From Rhizobiales bacterium 65-79 (GTDB lineage Bacteria; Pseudomonadota; Alphaproteobacteria; Rhizobiales; Rhizobiaceae), in NCBI GenBank assembly GCA_001896885.1, contig MKRJ01000037.1, positions 1 to 64,000 on the forward strand: a stretch of 64,000 bases of DNA, given 5' to 3'. Under the pieces are notes generated by a model. That model was not told where the DNA came from. It worked only from the letters and a program-made list of their open reading frames with translations, and made no database searches. The position numbers and the translations under genes were made by a program. Numbering within the stretch: position 1 is the first letter of the stretch; each line of letters starts with the position of its first letter. Positions 24,404-32,530 of the stretch are shown in pieces.

Positions 24404-25846
24404 ATGATGCATGCCGCCGCCAAGCTGAACGCCTTCCCCGTCTTCATGCGCGTGGAGAAACGGCCCGTCGTGATCGTCGGCGGTGGCGAGGAGGCGCTGG
24501 CCAAGGCGCGGCTCCTGGCGCAGTCGAGCGCCGAACTCGCGATCGTCGCCGACGAGCCCGAGGCGGGCCTGACCGAATGGGTCGGCGCGAACAACGTTCG
24601 CATCGTCCGGGAAGCCTACGACGCTTCGCATCTCGACGGCGCCTCGCTGGTCTTCGCCGCGTCCGGCGAGGAAGCGCTGGATCGGCTCGTCGCCGAGGAT
24701 GCGCGGCACGCGGGCATCCCGGTCAACGCCGTCGACCGTCCGGAGCTTTGCGATTTCTTCACGCCTGCCCTGGTCAACCGCGCCCCAGTTGCCGTCGCCA
24801 TCGGCACGGAGGGCGCCGGGCCGGTCCTGGCGCAGATGATCCGCGCCCGGATCGACCAGCTTCTGCCGCCGTCTCTCGGAAGGCTGGCGCGGCTGGCGGT
24901 CTCCTACCGCGGCGTCGTTGAGCATCTGATGCCGAAGGGCGCCGTTCGCCGCCGCTTCTGGAAGGAATTCTTCACCGGCGAGCCGGCGCGCGCCATCGAG
25001 GCGGGCGCCGACGAGCGCGCGGCACGCGCAGCGGCCGACCTCATCCGCCGCCAGGGCGTCGCCGCCGGTCATGTCGCGCTGGTCGGCGCCGGTCCCGGCG
25101 CCGAGGATCTGCTGACGCTGCGAGCCCAGCGCCTGCTGATGGAAGCCGACGTCATCGTCCATGACGCGCTCGTGCCGGAAGCGATCGTGGCGATGGGCCG
25201 CCGCGACGCCGAGCGCATCGCCGCCGGCAAGCGCAAGGGCTGCCATTCGAAGAGCCAGGCCGAGATCAACGCTCTTCTCGTTTCGCTCGCCCGCCAAGGC
25301 AAGCGGGTGGTGCGCCTCAAGTCCGGTGATCCGTTGATCTTCGGCCGTGCCGGAGAGGAAATGCAGGCGCTGCGTGATGCCGGCATTTCCTATGAAGTCG
25401 TGCCGGGAGTCACCGCCGCCTTCGCCGCCGCCGCGGATTTCGAGCTGCCGCTGACTTTGCGCGGCGTCGCCTCCTCCATTGTCTTCACCACCGGCCACGA
25501 CCTGAAGGGCAACGCCTTGCCGGACTGGGCGAAGCTCGCCATCGGCGGCGCCACCGTCGCCGTCTATATGGGCCGCTCGATCGCCGCCGAGGTCGCCACC
25601 CATCTCATCGCCGCGGGGCTGTCGCCGGACACGGCCGTGGCGGTCGTGGAGAATGCCAGTCTCGGCCACCGCGCCATGTTTCACGGCACGCTGACCGACC
25701 TGCCCTCGCTTCAGGACCGCAGCGAGCTGAGCGGCCCGGTCATGACCATCATCGGCGACGCCGTCGCCGGCGCCAATTTCAGCCGTTCCGAGCCGCTCGC
25801 CGCCTGGCATGGCGCGTCGGCCGCCATCAGGGAAGAAGCACAATGA
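24404..25846 (+). CDS. cysG: Siroheme synthase
   Basis: This 480-residue multifunctional enzyme makes siroheme for sulfite reductase. The N-terminal dehydrogenase/ferrochelatase half has the NAD-binding KRPVVIVGGGEEALAKARLL. The C-terminal uroporphyrinogen-III C-methyltransferase half has VALVGAGPGAEDLLTLRA, RLKSGDPLIFGR and VVPGVTAA. I start at the first of two tandem ATGs (24404); the frame is open to 24314, but that part is not conserved-looking. It is the first gene of the sulfur operon and overlaps the DUF2849 start by 4 bases, which fits supply of cofactor to the CysI product. Confidence 0.93.
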   Translation: MMHAAAKLNAFPVFMRVEKRPVVIVGGGEEALAKARLLAQSSAELAIVADEPEAGLTEWVGANNVRIVREAYDASHLDGASLVFAASGEEALDRLVAEDARHAGIPVNAVDRPELCDFFTPALVNRAPVAVAIGTEGAGPVLAQMIRARIDQLLPPSLGRLARLAVSYRGVVEHLMPKGAVRRRFWKEFFTGEPARAIEAGADERAARAAADLIRRQGVAAGHVALVGAGPGAEDLLTLRAQRLLMEADVIVHDALVPEAIVAMGRRDAERIAAGKRKGCHSKSQAEINALLVSLARQGKRVVRLKSGDPLIFGRAGEEMQALRDAGISYEVVPGVTAAFAAAADFELPLTLRGVASSIVFTTGHDLKGNALPDWAKLAIGGATVAVYMGRSIAAEVATHLIAAGLSPDTAVAVVENASLGHRAMFHGTLTDLPSLQDRSELSGPVMTIIGDAVAGANFSRSEPLAAWHGASAAIREEAQ

Positions 25847-26151
25847 AGATTCTCGCCGCCAACAGGCTACGCGACGGGGAAGCCGTCTGGTTCTCGACCG
25901 AACGGGGCTGGGTCAGGCGCATCGCCGAAGCCGAGATCGCGCTCGACAAGGAGGCCGAGGAGCGGCTTGCCGCCGCCGGCCAGGCCGGCAAGCGCGACAA
26001 CGAGATCGTCGATCCGGAGCTGATCGACATCGAGATCGTCGACGGCTCGGTCAGGCCGATCCGCCTGCGCGAGCGCATCCGTGCCGCCGGCCCGACCATC
26101 CGCCCCGATCTCGGCAAGCAGGCCCGTCCGGATTTTTCGGCCGCCGCATAA
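25843..26151 (+). CDS. DUF2849 domain-containing protein
   Basis: This 102-residue protein matches the short DUF2849 family, which is found almost only between cysG and cysI in alphaproteobacteria. Visible features are the GEAVWFSTERGWV segment, a charged helix rich in Ala/Glu and the C-terminal RERIRAAGPTIRPDLGKQ. No cofactor or catalytic motif is evident. It is coupled to cysG by an ATGA overlap and followed 42 bp later by sulfite reductase, so a helper role in sulfite reduction is plausible but unproven. Confidence 0.85.
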   Translation: MKILAANRLRDGEAVWFSTERGWVRRIAEAEIALDKEAEERLAAAGQAGKRDNEIVDPELIDIEIVDGSVRPIRLRERIRAAGPTIRPDLGKQARPDFSAAA

Positions 26152-26193
26152 AGCGCAGGCCGGCAAGGAACGAGTTCTCGAAGGAACAGACCG

Positions 26194-27864
26194 ATGTACC
26201 GTTACGATGAGTTCGACCGCGAGTTCGTGACTTCCCGCGTCGCCCAGTTCGGCGACCAGGTCGAGCGCCGCCTGGCCGGCGAGATCACCGAGGAGCAGTT
26301 CAAGCCGCTGCGGCTGATGAACGGCGTCTATCTCCAGCTGCACGCCTATATGCTGCGCGTCGCCATCCCCTACGGCACGCTCTCTTCCCGCCAGCTTCGG
26401 ATGCTGGCGCATATAGCCCGCACCTACGACCGCGGCTACGGCCATTTCACCACCCGCCAGAACATGCAGTTCCACTGGCCGGCGCTGGCCGACATCCCGG
26501 CGGCGCTCGCCGACCTCGCCTCCGTCGAGATGCATTCGATCCAGACCAGCGGCAACTGCATCCGCAATGTCAGCGCCGATCATTTCGCCGGTGCCGCGGC
26601 CGACGAGGTGGCCGACCCGCGCCCCTATGCCGAGATACTGCGGCAATGGTCGTCGGTGCATCCGGAATTCATCTTCCTGCCGCGCAAGTTCAAGATCGCG
26701 CTGACCGGCGCCGAGCGCGACCGCGCCGCGATCAAGACCTACGACATCGGCCTGCACCTGAAGAAGGACGCCGAAGGCCGGCTCGGCTTCGCCGTCTGGG
26801 TCGGCGGCGGCCAGGGTCGCACGCCGCTTCTTGCCAAGAAGATCCGGGACTTCCTGCCCGAACAGCACCTGCTCTCCTACATCACCGCGATCATGCGCGT
26901 TTATAACCTCTACGGCCGCCGCGACAATAAGTGGAAGGCGCGCATCAAGATCCTCGTCCACGAGACCGGCGCCGAGGAGTTCGCGCGCCAGGTCGAGGCG
27001 GAATGGGAGAAGCTGAAGGACAGCGAGCTCAAGCTGGCCGATGCCGATATCCGCGCCATCGAGGCCTATTTCGCGCCGCCGCTGCTGGTCGACCGCCCCG
27101 AGGGCGACGAGGCCGTGCGCCTGGCGCGCCTCGATTCGAAATCCTTCTCCGACTGGCTCGACCGCAACGTCTTCACCCATCGCCATCCGGACTATGCCTC
27201 GGTGACGGTTTCGCTGAAGGCGATCGGCGAGACGCCGGGCGACATCTCGGACAGCCAGATGGAGGCGGTGGCCGACCTCGCCGAGAAATACGGCTTCGAC
27301 GAGGCCCGCGTCAGCCACGAGCAGAACCTTGTCCTGCCGCATGTGGCGCGCGCCGATCTCAAGGCTGTCTATGACGAGCTGGTCGAGATCGGCCTGGCGA
27401 CCGCGAATATCGGCCTCATCACCGATATCATCGCCTGCCCCGGCCTCGACTATTGCTCGCTCGCCAATGCGCGTTCCATCCCCGTTGCGCAGGAGATTTC
27501 GCGCCGTTTCGCCTCGCCCGAGCGCCAGGCCGATATCGGTGAACTAAAGATCAAGATGTCCGGCTGCATCAATGCCTGCGGCCATCATCATGTCGGACAT
27601 ATCGGTATATTGGGCGTCGAGAAGAAGGGCGCCGAGCTTTACCAGGTGACGCTCGGCGGCTCCGGCGACGAGAACGCTTCACTTGGCGACATCGTCGGCC
27701 GCGGCTTCGGTCCGGACGAGATCGTCGACGCCGTCGAGACGATCGTCGACACCTATCTCGCCATACGCGCCGACAAGTCCGAGACCTTCCTCCAGGCCTA
27801 TCGCCGCATCGGTCCCGCGCCGTTCAGGGAGGCGCTCTATGGACGCGAAGCGAAAGCCGCTTGA
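26194..27864 (+). CDS. cysI: Ferredoxin-type nitrite/sulfite reductase
   Basis: This 556-residue siroheme and 4Fe-4S enzyme catalyses six-electron reduction of sulfite to sulfide in cysteine synthesis. The cluster and siroheme cysteines are in CPGLDYC (Cys415, Cys421) and CINAC (Cys458, Cys462). The family's RLMNGVYLQ and TTRQNMQFHW segments lie in the N-terminal half. The length and the lack of a neighbouring cysJ flavoprotein gene suggest a ferredoxin-type electron donor. It overlaps cysH by 26 bp and lies downstream of the siroheme synthase gene. Confidence 0.9.
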   Translation: MYRYDEFDREFVTSRVAQFGDQVERRLAGEITEEQFKPLRLMNGVYLQLHAYMLRVAIPYGTLSSRQLRMLAHIARTYDRGYGHFTTRQNMQFHWPALADIPAALADLASVEMHSIQTSGNCIRNVSADHFAGAAADEVADPRPYAEILRQWSSVHPEFIFLPRKFKIALTGAERDRAAIKTYDIGLHLKKDAEGRLGFAVWVGGGQGRTPLLAKKIRDFLPEQHLLSYITAIMRVYNLYGRRDNKWKARIKILVHETGAEEFARQVEAEWEKLKDSELKLADADIRAIEAYFAPPLLVDRPEGDEAVRLARLDSKSFSDWLDRNVFTHRHPDYASVTVSLKAIGETPGDISDSQMEAVADLAEKYGFDEARVSHEQNLVLPHVARADLKAVYDELVEIGLATANIGLITDIIACPGLDYCSLANARSIPVAQEISRRFASPERQADIGELKIKMSGCINACGHHHVGHIGILGVEKKGAELYQVTLGGSGDENASLGDIVGRGFGPDEIVDAVETIVDTYLAIRADKSETFLQAYRRIGPAPFREALYGREAKAA

Positions 27865-28585
27865 GGCCGAGATAGAGGCGCTGGAGGAGGCCGTCGATCT
27901 CGAAGCCCGTTTCGGTCACTGGAAGGCGGAAGCGCTGGTCGAGCTCTCGATCCGCCGGTTCGCAGGCGGTATCGCGGCCGTGTCCTCCTTCGGCGCAGAT
28001 TCGGCCGTTCTCCTGAACATGATCGCCGGCATCGACCGCTCGCTTCCCGTTGTCTTCCTGGAAACCGGCAAGCATTTCGGTGAGACGCTCGACTATCGCG
28101 ACCGGCTGGTCGATGACCTCGGCCTGACGAACCTCGATATCGTCCGGCCGCTCGAAAGCGCGCTGGCGGAAGAAGATCCCGACGGCTTCCTGTACGCGAG
28201 CGACGCCGACGCCTGCTGTGCCATCCGCAAGGTCGAGCCGATGGCGCGGGCGGTGCGTGCCTACCGTGCCTGGTTCACCGGCCGCAAGCGCTTCCAGTCC
28301 GACACGCGCCGCGCCCTGCCCGTGTTCGAGGCGGTCGGGCCGCGCATAAGGATAAATCCGCTCGCCGCCTGGGGAACGGCCGAACTCGCCGGCTACATGC
28401 GCCAGCATGATCTGCGGCAGAACCCGCTGGTGGCGTATGGCTATCTGTCGATCGGCTGCTTTCCCTGCACCGAGCCTGCCCGGCCGGGCGAGGATGCGAG
28501 GAGCGGCCGCTGGACGGGCCGCGCCAAGACGGAATGCGGCATCCATCTCCCTGGGCTGGAGCATTCGCTGGCCGCGGCGGTCTAA
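27839..28585 (+). CDS. cysH: Phosphoadenylyl/adenylyl-sulfate reductase, 4Fe-4S APS-reductase type
   Basis: This 248-residue enzyme reduces activated sulfate to sulfite with thioredoxin. It has the PP-loop SSFGADSAVLLN, the cluster cysteines Cys126-Cys127 (ADACCAIRK) and Cys207-x2-Cys210 (CFPC), and the catalytic ECGIH with Cys233. The CC...CxxC set is known from reductases that hold a 4Fe-4S cluster and prefer APS over PAPS; enterobacterial PAPS reductases lack it. The ATG has AGGGAGG 7 bases upstream and lies inside the end of cysI (26-bp overlap), so the two are translated together. Confidence 0.93.
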   Translation: MDAKRKPLEAEIEALEEAVDLEARFGHWKAEALVELSIRRFAGGIAAVSSFGADSAVLLNMIAGIDRSLPVVFLETGKHFGETLDYRDRLVDDLGLTNLDIVRPLESALAEEDPDGFLYASDADACCAIRKVEPMARAVRAYRAWFTGRKRFQSDTRRALPVFEAVGPRIRINPLAAWGTAELAGYMRQHDLRQNPLVAYGYLSIGCFPCTEPARPGEDARSGRWTGRAKTECGIHLPGLEHSLAAAV

Positions 28586-28675
28586 GACGATATTTCAGGA
28601 AAAACGATGCATCTCATCATTGCTTCCGCGGCTGGGGCGCACTATCCGGTGGGCCTCAAACCGGTCGGAAATCAC

Positions 28676-29212
28676 ATGACGGATCAGAACCCGCCCCGGA
28701 ACCCGCGCCTTTGGACGCCGGAAGGCTTCCGCGAGGACGAGTGGCGCCATCTCACCGCGGAGGCGGCCCTGCCGGTGGAAGGCAATGCCATTCTTCCGCT
28801 CGACGCTTTCCTTGCGCTGGAGCCGGGGATTGCCGCCGCGCGGGCGGACAGTCTTGGCGTGCTGCTCAAGGCCGGCGAAGCGCTCGATAAGATCGTCGAT
28901 CGGCTCGACACCCTGCCTCTGGTGGCGCTCGATTTCCCCGCCTTCAACGACGGGCGGAGCTTTTCCAAGGCCGGACTCCTGACGACGAGATATGGCTACA
29001 AGGGCATCATCCGTGCCGTGGGCGACGTGCTCATCGACCAGATACCCCTCATGCTCCGGACCGGGTTCACGGAATTCGAAGTCGTCGACCCGACCGCGCT
29101 CCGCCGTCTCGAACAGGGCGATCTGCGCGGCATTCCGGTGCACTACCAGCCGGCTGCCCGTCCGGCGGCGAAGACGGGCACCTATTCCTGGCGCCGCCGC
29201 CCGGCCTCGTAA
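28676..29212 (+). CDS. DUF934 domain-containing protein of the sulfur operon
   Basis: This 178-residue protein matches DUF934, usually encoded directly behind cysH. Features are the RLWTPEGFREDEWRHL start, LALDFPAFNDGRSFSKAGLL (with FxDGR) and the C-terminal YQPAARP. The molecular role is unknown. I start at ATG 28676 next to the conserved start; an in-frame ATG at 28607 has a better ribosome binding site (CAGGAAAAACG) and would add 23 residues, so the true start is unsure. It is the last gene of the cysG-DUF2849-cysI-cysH unit. Confidence 0.83.
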   Translation: MTDQNPPRNPRLWTPEGFREDEWRHLTAEAALPVEGNAILPLDAFLALEPGIAAARADSLGVLLKAGEALDKIVDRLDTLPLVALDFPAFNDGRSFSKAGLLTTRYGYKGIIRAVGDVLIDQIPLMLRTGFTEFEVVDPTALRRLEQGDLRGIPVHYQPAARPAAKTGTYSWRRRPAS

Positions 29213-29229
29213 GGCCCGGCGCCCGGGCC
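29213..29229. terminator. Short GC hairpin after the sulfur operon
   Basis: GGCCCGG (29213-29219) pairs with CCGGGCC (29223-29229) directly behind the DUF934 stop, between convergent genes. There is no T-run, so its strength as a terminator is doubtful. Confidence 0.4.
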
Positions 29230-29247
29230 GGGATCTTAGTCGGGACC

Positions 29248-29604
29248 TCAGACGAAGGGCGGTATGCCGTAATATTCGTTGATGCGCCGTCCATAGGCCG
29301 GGTCGGCCCAGTCCGGCTCCTTCTGACTTTCGTAGTGCGGCGCCTCGCGCAATTGCTCGCTCGTCATGTCGACGACGTAGCCGCCCCGCTGCTGGTCGTA
29401 GGTGAGGGTATCCCATGGAACCGGGTGATATTCCTCGCCGATGCCGAGGAAACCGCCGAACGACATGATGGCGTATTTCACCTCGCCGTCGCGCTTGCCG
29501 ATCACGAGATCGTCGATCTGGCCGAGATGTTCTCCGGTACGGTTGTAGACTTCGGTCCCTTCCACGCGGCTGGCGCGAATGTTGTCGAACGAAGAGCTTT
29601 CCAT
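29248..29604 (-). CDS. PRC-barrel domain protein
   Basis: This 118-residue cytoplasmic protein has a PRC-barrel (about residues 8-75): RASRVEGTEVYNRTGEHLGQ, then IDDLVIGKRDGEVKYAIMSF and GGFLGIGEEYHPVPW. The C-terminal tail ends GRRINEYYGIPPFV. PRC-barrel proteins occur in photosynthetic reaction centre H subunits, RimM and many stress-linked proteins of rhizobia. ATG 29604 has AAGGAG with 8 bases of spacing, which decides against the longer frame (29649). The small gene at 29688-29879 lies upstream on the same strand. A stress role is a guess from family habit. Confidence 0.85.
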   Translation of the reverse strand: MESSSFDNIRASRVEGTEVYNRTGEHLGQIDDLVIGKRDGEVKYAIMSFGGFLGIGEEYHPVPWDTLTYDQQRGGYVVDMTSEQLREAPHYESQKEPDWADPAYGRRINEYYGIPPFV

Positions 29605-29687
29605 GACGGCACTCCTTCCTGTGTCTTGCCTCGGAAGAAGAACGGTCAAAGGACGGTCAGGTTCCTGATTTCCAATGCGAAAGTGAC

Positions 29688-29879
29688 TTAGCGGGAATGA
29701 GCGCGTTCCGCGCGTTCGAGCCGAGCGAGCAGGTCCCGCATTTCGTCGGGAACGTCGTGATCCGTCCTGAACATGGGCATGCGCCGCAGGAAGCGGGCGT
29801 TTGCCTCCGTGCCGATCTCGCGCCGGATCACGCGCGAGGTTTCGGCGGTATCGACCGTGTTTGCAGGTCTCGGAAACAT
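29688..29879 (-). CDS. Small hypothetical protein (63 aa)
   Basis: I do not recognise the family. The 63-residue protein is charged and probably helical, with RVIRREIGTEANARFLRRMP in the middle and a C-terminal helix DEMRDLLARLERAERA. It is likely real: it fills a gap between two genes of the same strand, has no better frame on the other strand, and the composition is like a small regulatory or adaptor protein. AAGGAG lies upstream but 14 bases away, so the start or the expression level is uncertain. Confidence 0.5.
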   Translation of the reverse strand: MFPRPANTVDTAETSRVIRREIGTEANARFLRRMPMFRTDHDVPDEMRDLLARLERAERAHSR

Positions 29880-30021
29880 GGGTTTCGTTTCAACTCCTTA
29901 GAGCCGAAAAACTCCTGTCCGTGCCGATCGTTCCTCGAAACGGGCCGCGGCTCAACCGGAAGTGCGAAACAGAGTAAAAATTGAATTAAATTGAATGCTT
30001 GTCGCCGGTTACACGGGGTGT

Positions 30022-30969
30022 TCATGCCGACCGGTCCTGTGCCGCTGACCGCCTGTAGAGGCGGTCGAGCACGATCGGCGTCAGGAACATCGGCACCTGG
30101 TAGCAGCCGATGAAAAGCAGCAGCGGATCGGTGATGGTCGAGGGCAGCGCGGTCAGGAAAAGCGCGATGTTGCGGTTGCCGGCGACGATAGCCAGCGGCG
30201 CGGCGTCGGCCGGATCCAGCCGGCGCAGGATCAGGAACGCGCCGATCTGCAGGGCGAAATTGGCGGCGATTGCGATGGCGAGGTTGAGCGCCAGTGCTCC
30301 CGGATCGCCGGAGAGCGCCGGCCCGACCGCCGACATGAGGCCGACCACCAGCACCGCCATCAGGATGGCCGACAGGCCGTCGATCGCCGCGAGGCTCGCC
30401 GGCGCCGGATGGCGGAAGATGGTGGCGCGCAGCAGGAATGCCACGGCCGCCGCCGCGAAGATGATCAGGAGCAGGCGCGCCGCGGAGCCGAAAATGACGG
30501 CCGGCGTTCCGAGCGACGGCGCCAGCCAGAAAACGGGTACTACTGTCACCGGCAGGAGGGCGGTGCCGAGCACCAATTGCCTCAGCGCCGGCGCGGGATC
30601 GTTGCCCGTCAGGATGGCGAGGTTCGGGCTGCCGGAGATCGGCGAGGCCGCCGCCATCAGGACCAGTCCGGTTGCCGGCAGCCCGTGTCGGCCGGACAGG
30701 CCCAGGGCCAGGATCGCGGCGACCGGCATGACCATCTGGAAGATCGCCGCCAGCGCCAGGGATTTGCCGAGATCGCCGAGCGCGCCGACGGCCTGTCGCG
30801 GGCCGACGCGCAAGGCGGAGAGGAAGAGCAGCCCGGTCACCATTTCCGCGATCCATGATTTCATCGTGCCGGCCAGGCCGGGCGACAGGATGCCGACGAC
30901 GAGGCCGAAAACGAGGATGGCGCGGCCATGCCTCGCGGCCTGGCCGAGGATCGTCTGCAAGGCGTTCAC
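30022..30969 (-). CDS. Bile acid:sodium symporter-like (BASS) family transporter
   Basis: This 315-residue membrane protein has about 9-10 helices. It shows the family's inverted-repeat features: FLSALRVGPRQAVGAL in the first half, an SGSPNLAILTGNDPA crossover with the conserved N-L-A residues, and AGNRNIALFLTALPS in the second half. Proteins of this family carry organic anions with sodium. The GTG start (30969) overlaps the stop of the upstream frame as GTGA, so it appears translationally coupled to a reading frame that is now only a fragment. The substrate is unknown. Confidence 0.75.
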   Translation of the reverse strand: MNALQTILGQAARHGRAILVFGLVVGILSPGLAGTMKSWIAEMVTGLLFLSALRVGPRQAVGALGDLGKSLALAAIFQMVMPVAAILALGLSGRHGLPATGLVLMAAASPISGSPNLAILTGNDPAPALRQLVLGTALLPVTVVPVFWLAPSLGTPAVIFGSAARLLLIIFAAAAVAFLLRATIFRHPAPASLAAIDGLSAILMAVLVVGLMSAVGPALSGDPGALALNLAIAIAANFALQIGAFLILRRLDPADAAPLAIVAGNRNIALFLTALPSTITDPLLLFIGCYQVPMFLTPIVLDRLYRRSAAQDRSA

Positions 30970-31040
30970 GCCGGGGCCGGCCCCATATGTTCCGGCAGCC
31001 AGGCGGCGAGGCCCGGGAAGGCGATCAGGACGAACACCAT
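30966..31040 (-). pseudogene. Possible 3' remnant of a membrane transporter gene
   Basis: The frame that ends at 30966 reads MVFVLIAFPGLAAWLPEHMG and a short tail. This looks like the last membrane helix of a large permease (the F/Y-P-x-L-x-x-W-LP ending is reminiscent of TRAP-type DctM proteins). The stop overlaps the GTG start of the transporter gene as GTGA, a junction that normally reflects two intact co-translated genes. Upstream of about 31060 the frame loses hydrophobic character and becomes antisense to the hslV promoter region. I read this as the tail of a deleted gene; a 24-residue leader peptide is the alternative. The rest of the 410-bp region (30970-31379) holds only the hslV promoter. 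Confidence 0.35.
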
Positions 31041-31288
31041 CAGCACCGGAGCGGGTTCCCGTTGGCATGCGCTGAGATCGGCCTTTCCTTGGTCGGCGCG
31101 GATAGATGTCCCATCAGGTCCCCCTCCTGTCGGCTTCCATCGCCGGATTTCGACGATCCCCACCGGCGCTTCCATATTGAAAGCGTGAACGGCTAAGGGT
31201 GCAAGCGCAAATCGCCTAGGGGCCCTTGTCCGCCCCGCCGCTCGCTGGGCCTTCGAGGGGAGGGCCGATGACTGCAAAAGCATCCCAT

Positions 31289-31316
31289 TTGCAAACAGGG
31301 GTGCTTTGCATACATA
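31289..31316 (+). promoter_or_regulatory. Candidate promoter of hslV
   Basis: TTGCAA (31289-31294) and TACATA (31311-31316) are 16 bases apart and lie 64 bp upstream of the hslV start. They fit a sigma-70-like promoter. The alphaproteobacterial heat-shock (RpoH) pattern CTTG...CCAT was looked for and not found in good form here. Confidence 0.4.
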
Positions 31317-31379
31317 ACGGCTTTCGATCCTCGTACCGTGCCGCCTGCCATCGGGGGCGGCGCGAAATCGGAGCAAGAC

Positions 31380-31931
31380 ATGTCGAATGAATTGACCATG
31401 CACGCCACGACCATCGTGACCGTGCGCAAGGGCGGCAAGGTCGTGATCGCCGGCGACGGCCAGGTCAGCCTTGGCCAGACCATCATGAAGGGTAACGCCA
31501 GGAAGGTGCGCCGCATCGGCAAGGGCGGGAGCGTGATCGCCGGCTTCGCCGGGGCCACCGCTGACGCCTTCACGCTTCTGGAGCGACTGGAGGCGAAACT
31601 CGAGCAATATCCCGACCAGCTCACCCGCGCTTGCGTCGAACTAGCCAAGGACTGGCGCACCGACCGCTACCTGCGCAGGCTCGAGGCGATGATGCTGGTC
31701 GCCGACAGGCAGGTCACGCTGGCGCTCACAGGCACCGGCGACGTGCTGGAGCCGGAACACGGCGTCATGGCCATCGGCTCGGGCGGCAATTATGCGCTGG
31801 CGGCGGCCCGCGCTCTGATGGACACCGACAAGGATGCCGAGGAGATCGCCCGCGTCGCCATGCAGATCGCGGCCGATATCTGCGTCTATACCAACCAGAA
31901 CGTCGTCGTGGAAACGCTGGACGCCGCATGA
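31380..31931 (+). CDS. hslV: ATP-dependent protease subunit HslV
   Basis: This 183-residue peptidase subunit of the HslUV (ClpQY) protease has the N-terminal threonine nucleophile after MHA (Thr10 of the precursor, [12 protein letters not shown]). It contains the proteasome-like core [20 protein letters not shown] and the glycine-rich [17 protein letters not shown]. It assembles as a double hexameric ring under HslU in the cytoplasm. ATG 31380 has GGAGCAAGAC upstream; the frame from 31338 is longer but outside the family. It is coupled by an ATGA overlap to the DUF2585 gene, and hslU follows in the same operon. Confidence 0.96.
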   Translation: MSNELTMHATTIVTVRKGGKVVIAGDGQVSLGQTIMKGNARKVRRIGKGGSVIAGFAGATADAFTLLERLEAKLEQYPDQLTRACVELAKDWRTDRYLRRLEAMMLVADRQVTLALTGTGDVLEPEHGVMAIGSGGNYALAAARALMDTDKDAEEIARVAMQIAADICVYTNQNVVVETLDAA

Positions 31932-32527
31932 CGGCGTCCGCCTCCCGGCCCGATCCTCAATTTCGGGCATCCGCGTGGCGGACAGGCCTGCTGATCGTGG
32001 CGGGCCTCCTCGCCGTACAGGCGCTGTCGCTGCATTTGGAGGGTCATCCGGCGATCTGCACCTGCGGCTACGTCAAGCTCTGGCAGGGCGTGGTGCAGAG
32101 CTCGGAGAATTCCCAGCATATCAGCGACTGGTACAGCTTCTCCCACGTCATCCACGGCTTCCTTTTCTACGGCCTGCTCAGGCTCGTCGCCCCGCGCGTT
32201 CCGGTCGGCATGCGGCTGGCGCTCGCGGTCGGCATAGAAGGCGTCTGGGAGGTCGTCGAGAACAGCGAATTCGTCATCGACCGTTACCGCGAGGGGACGA
32301 TCTCGCTGCAATATTACGGCGACAGCATCCTGAACTCTATCTGCGATACGCTGTTCATGGTGCTGGGCTTTGTGCTGGCGGCGAGGCTTCCTATATGGGT
32401 TGTCGTGACGCTCGCCATCCTCTTCGAGATCGGCGTCGGCTACGCCATCCGCGATAACCTTACCCTCAACATCATCATGCTGCTGCACCCGTTCGATTCC
32501 ATCCGGCAGTGGCAATCGGGAATATAG
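31928..32527 (+). CDS. DUF2585 family membrane protein
   Basis: This 199-residue inner membrane protein has about four helices (20-38, 77-92, about 136-152 and 155-172) and matches DUF2585 (UPF0314). Features are the [13 protein letters not shown] segment, [20 protein letters not shown] and WEVVENS(E/P)FVIDRYR. It is inserted between hslV and hslU, with an ATGA overlap before and 3 bp after, so it must be co-expressed with the protease. Its role is unknown; histidines and acids in the membrane-proximal loops would suit metal or proton binding, but this is a guess. Confidence 0.85.
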   Translation: MTASASRPDPQFRASAWRTGLLIVAGLLAVQALSLHLEGHPAICTCGYVKLWQGVVQSSENSQHISDWYSFSHVIHGFLFYGLLRLVAPRVPVGMRLALAVGIEGVWEVVENSEFVIDRYREGTISLQYYGDSILNSICDTLFMVLGFVLAARLPIWVVVTLAILFEIGVGYAIRDNLTLNIIMLLHPFDSIRQWQSGI

Positions 32528-32530
32528 AAA

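Noticed and set aside
31290-31380. Heat-shock (RpoH) promoter before hslV
   Set aside because: No good CTTG...CCAT pair with proper spacing was found; a sigma-70-like pair fits better.
30966-31607. 213-codon reverse frame as a complete gene
   Set aside because: Most of it is antisense to hslV and lacks membrane or domain features; only the last 20-25 codons look like protein, so it was reduced to a possible remnant.
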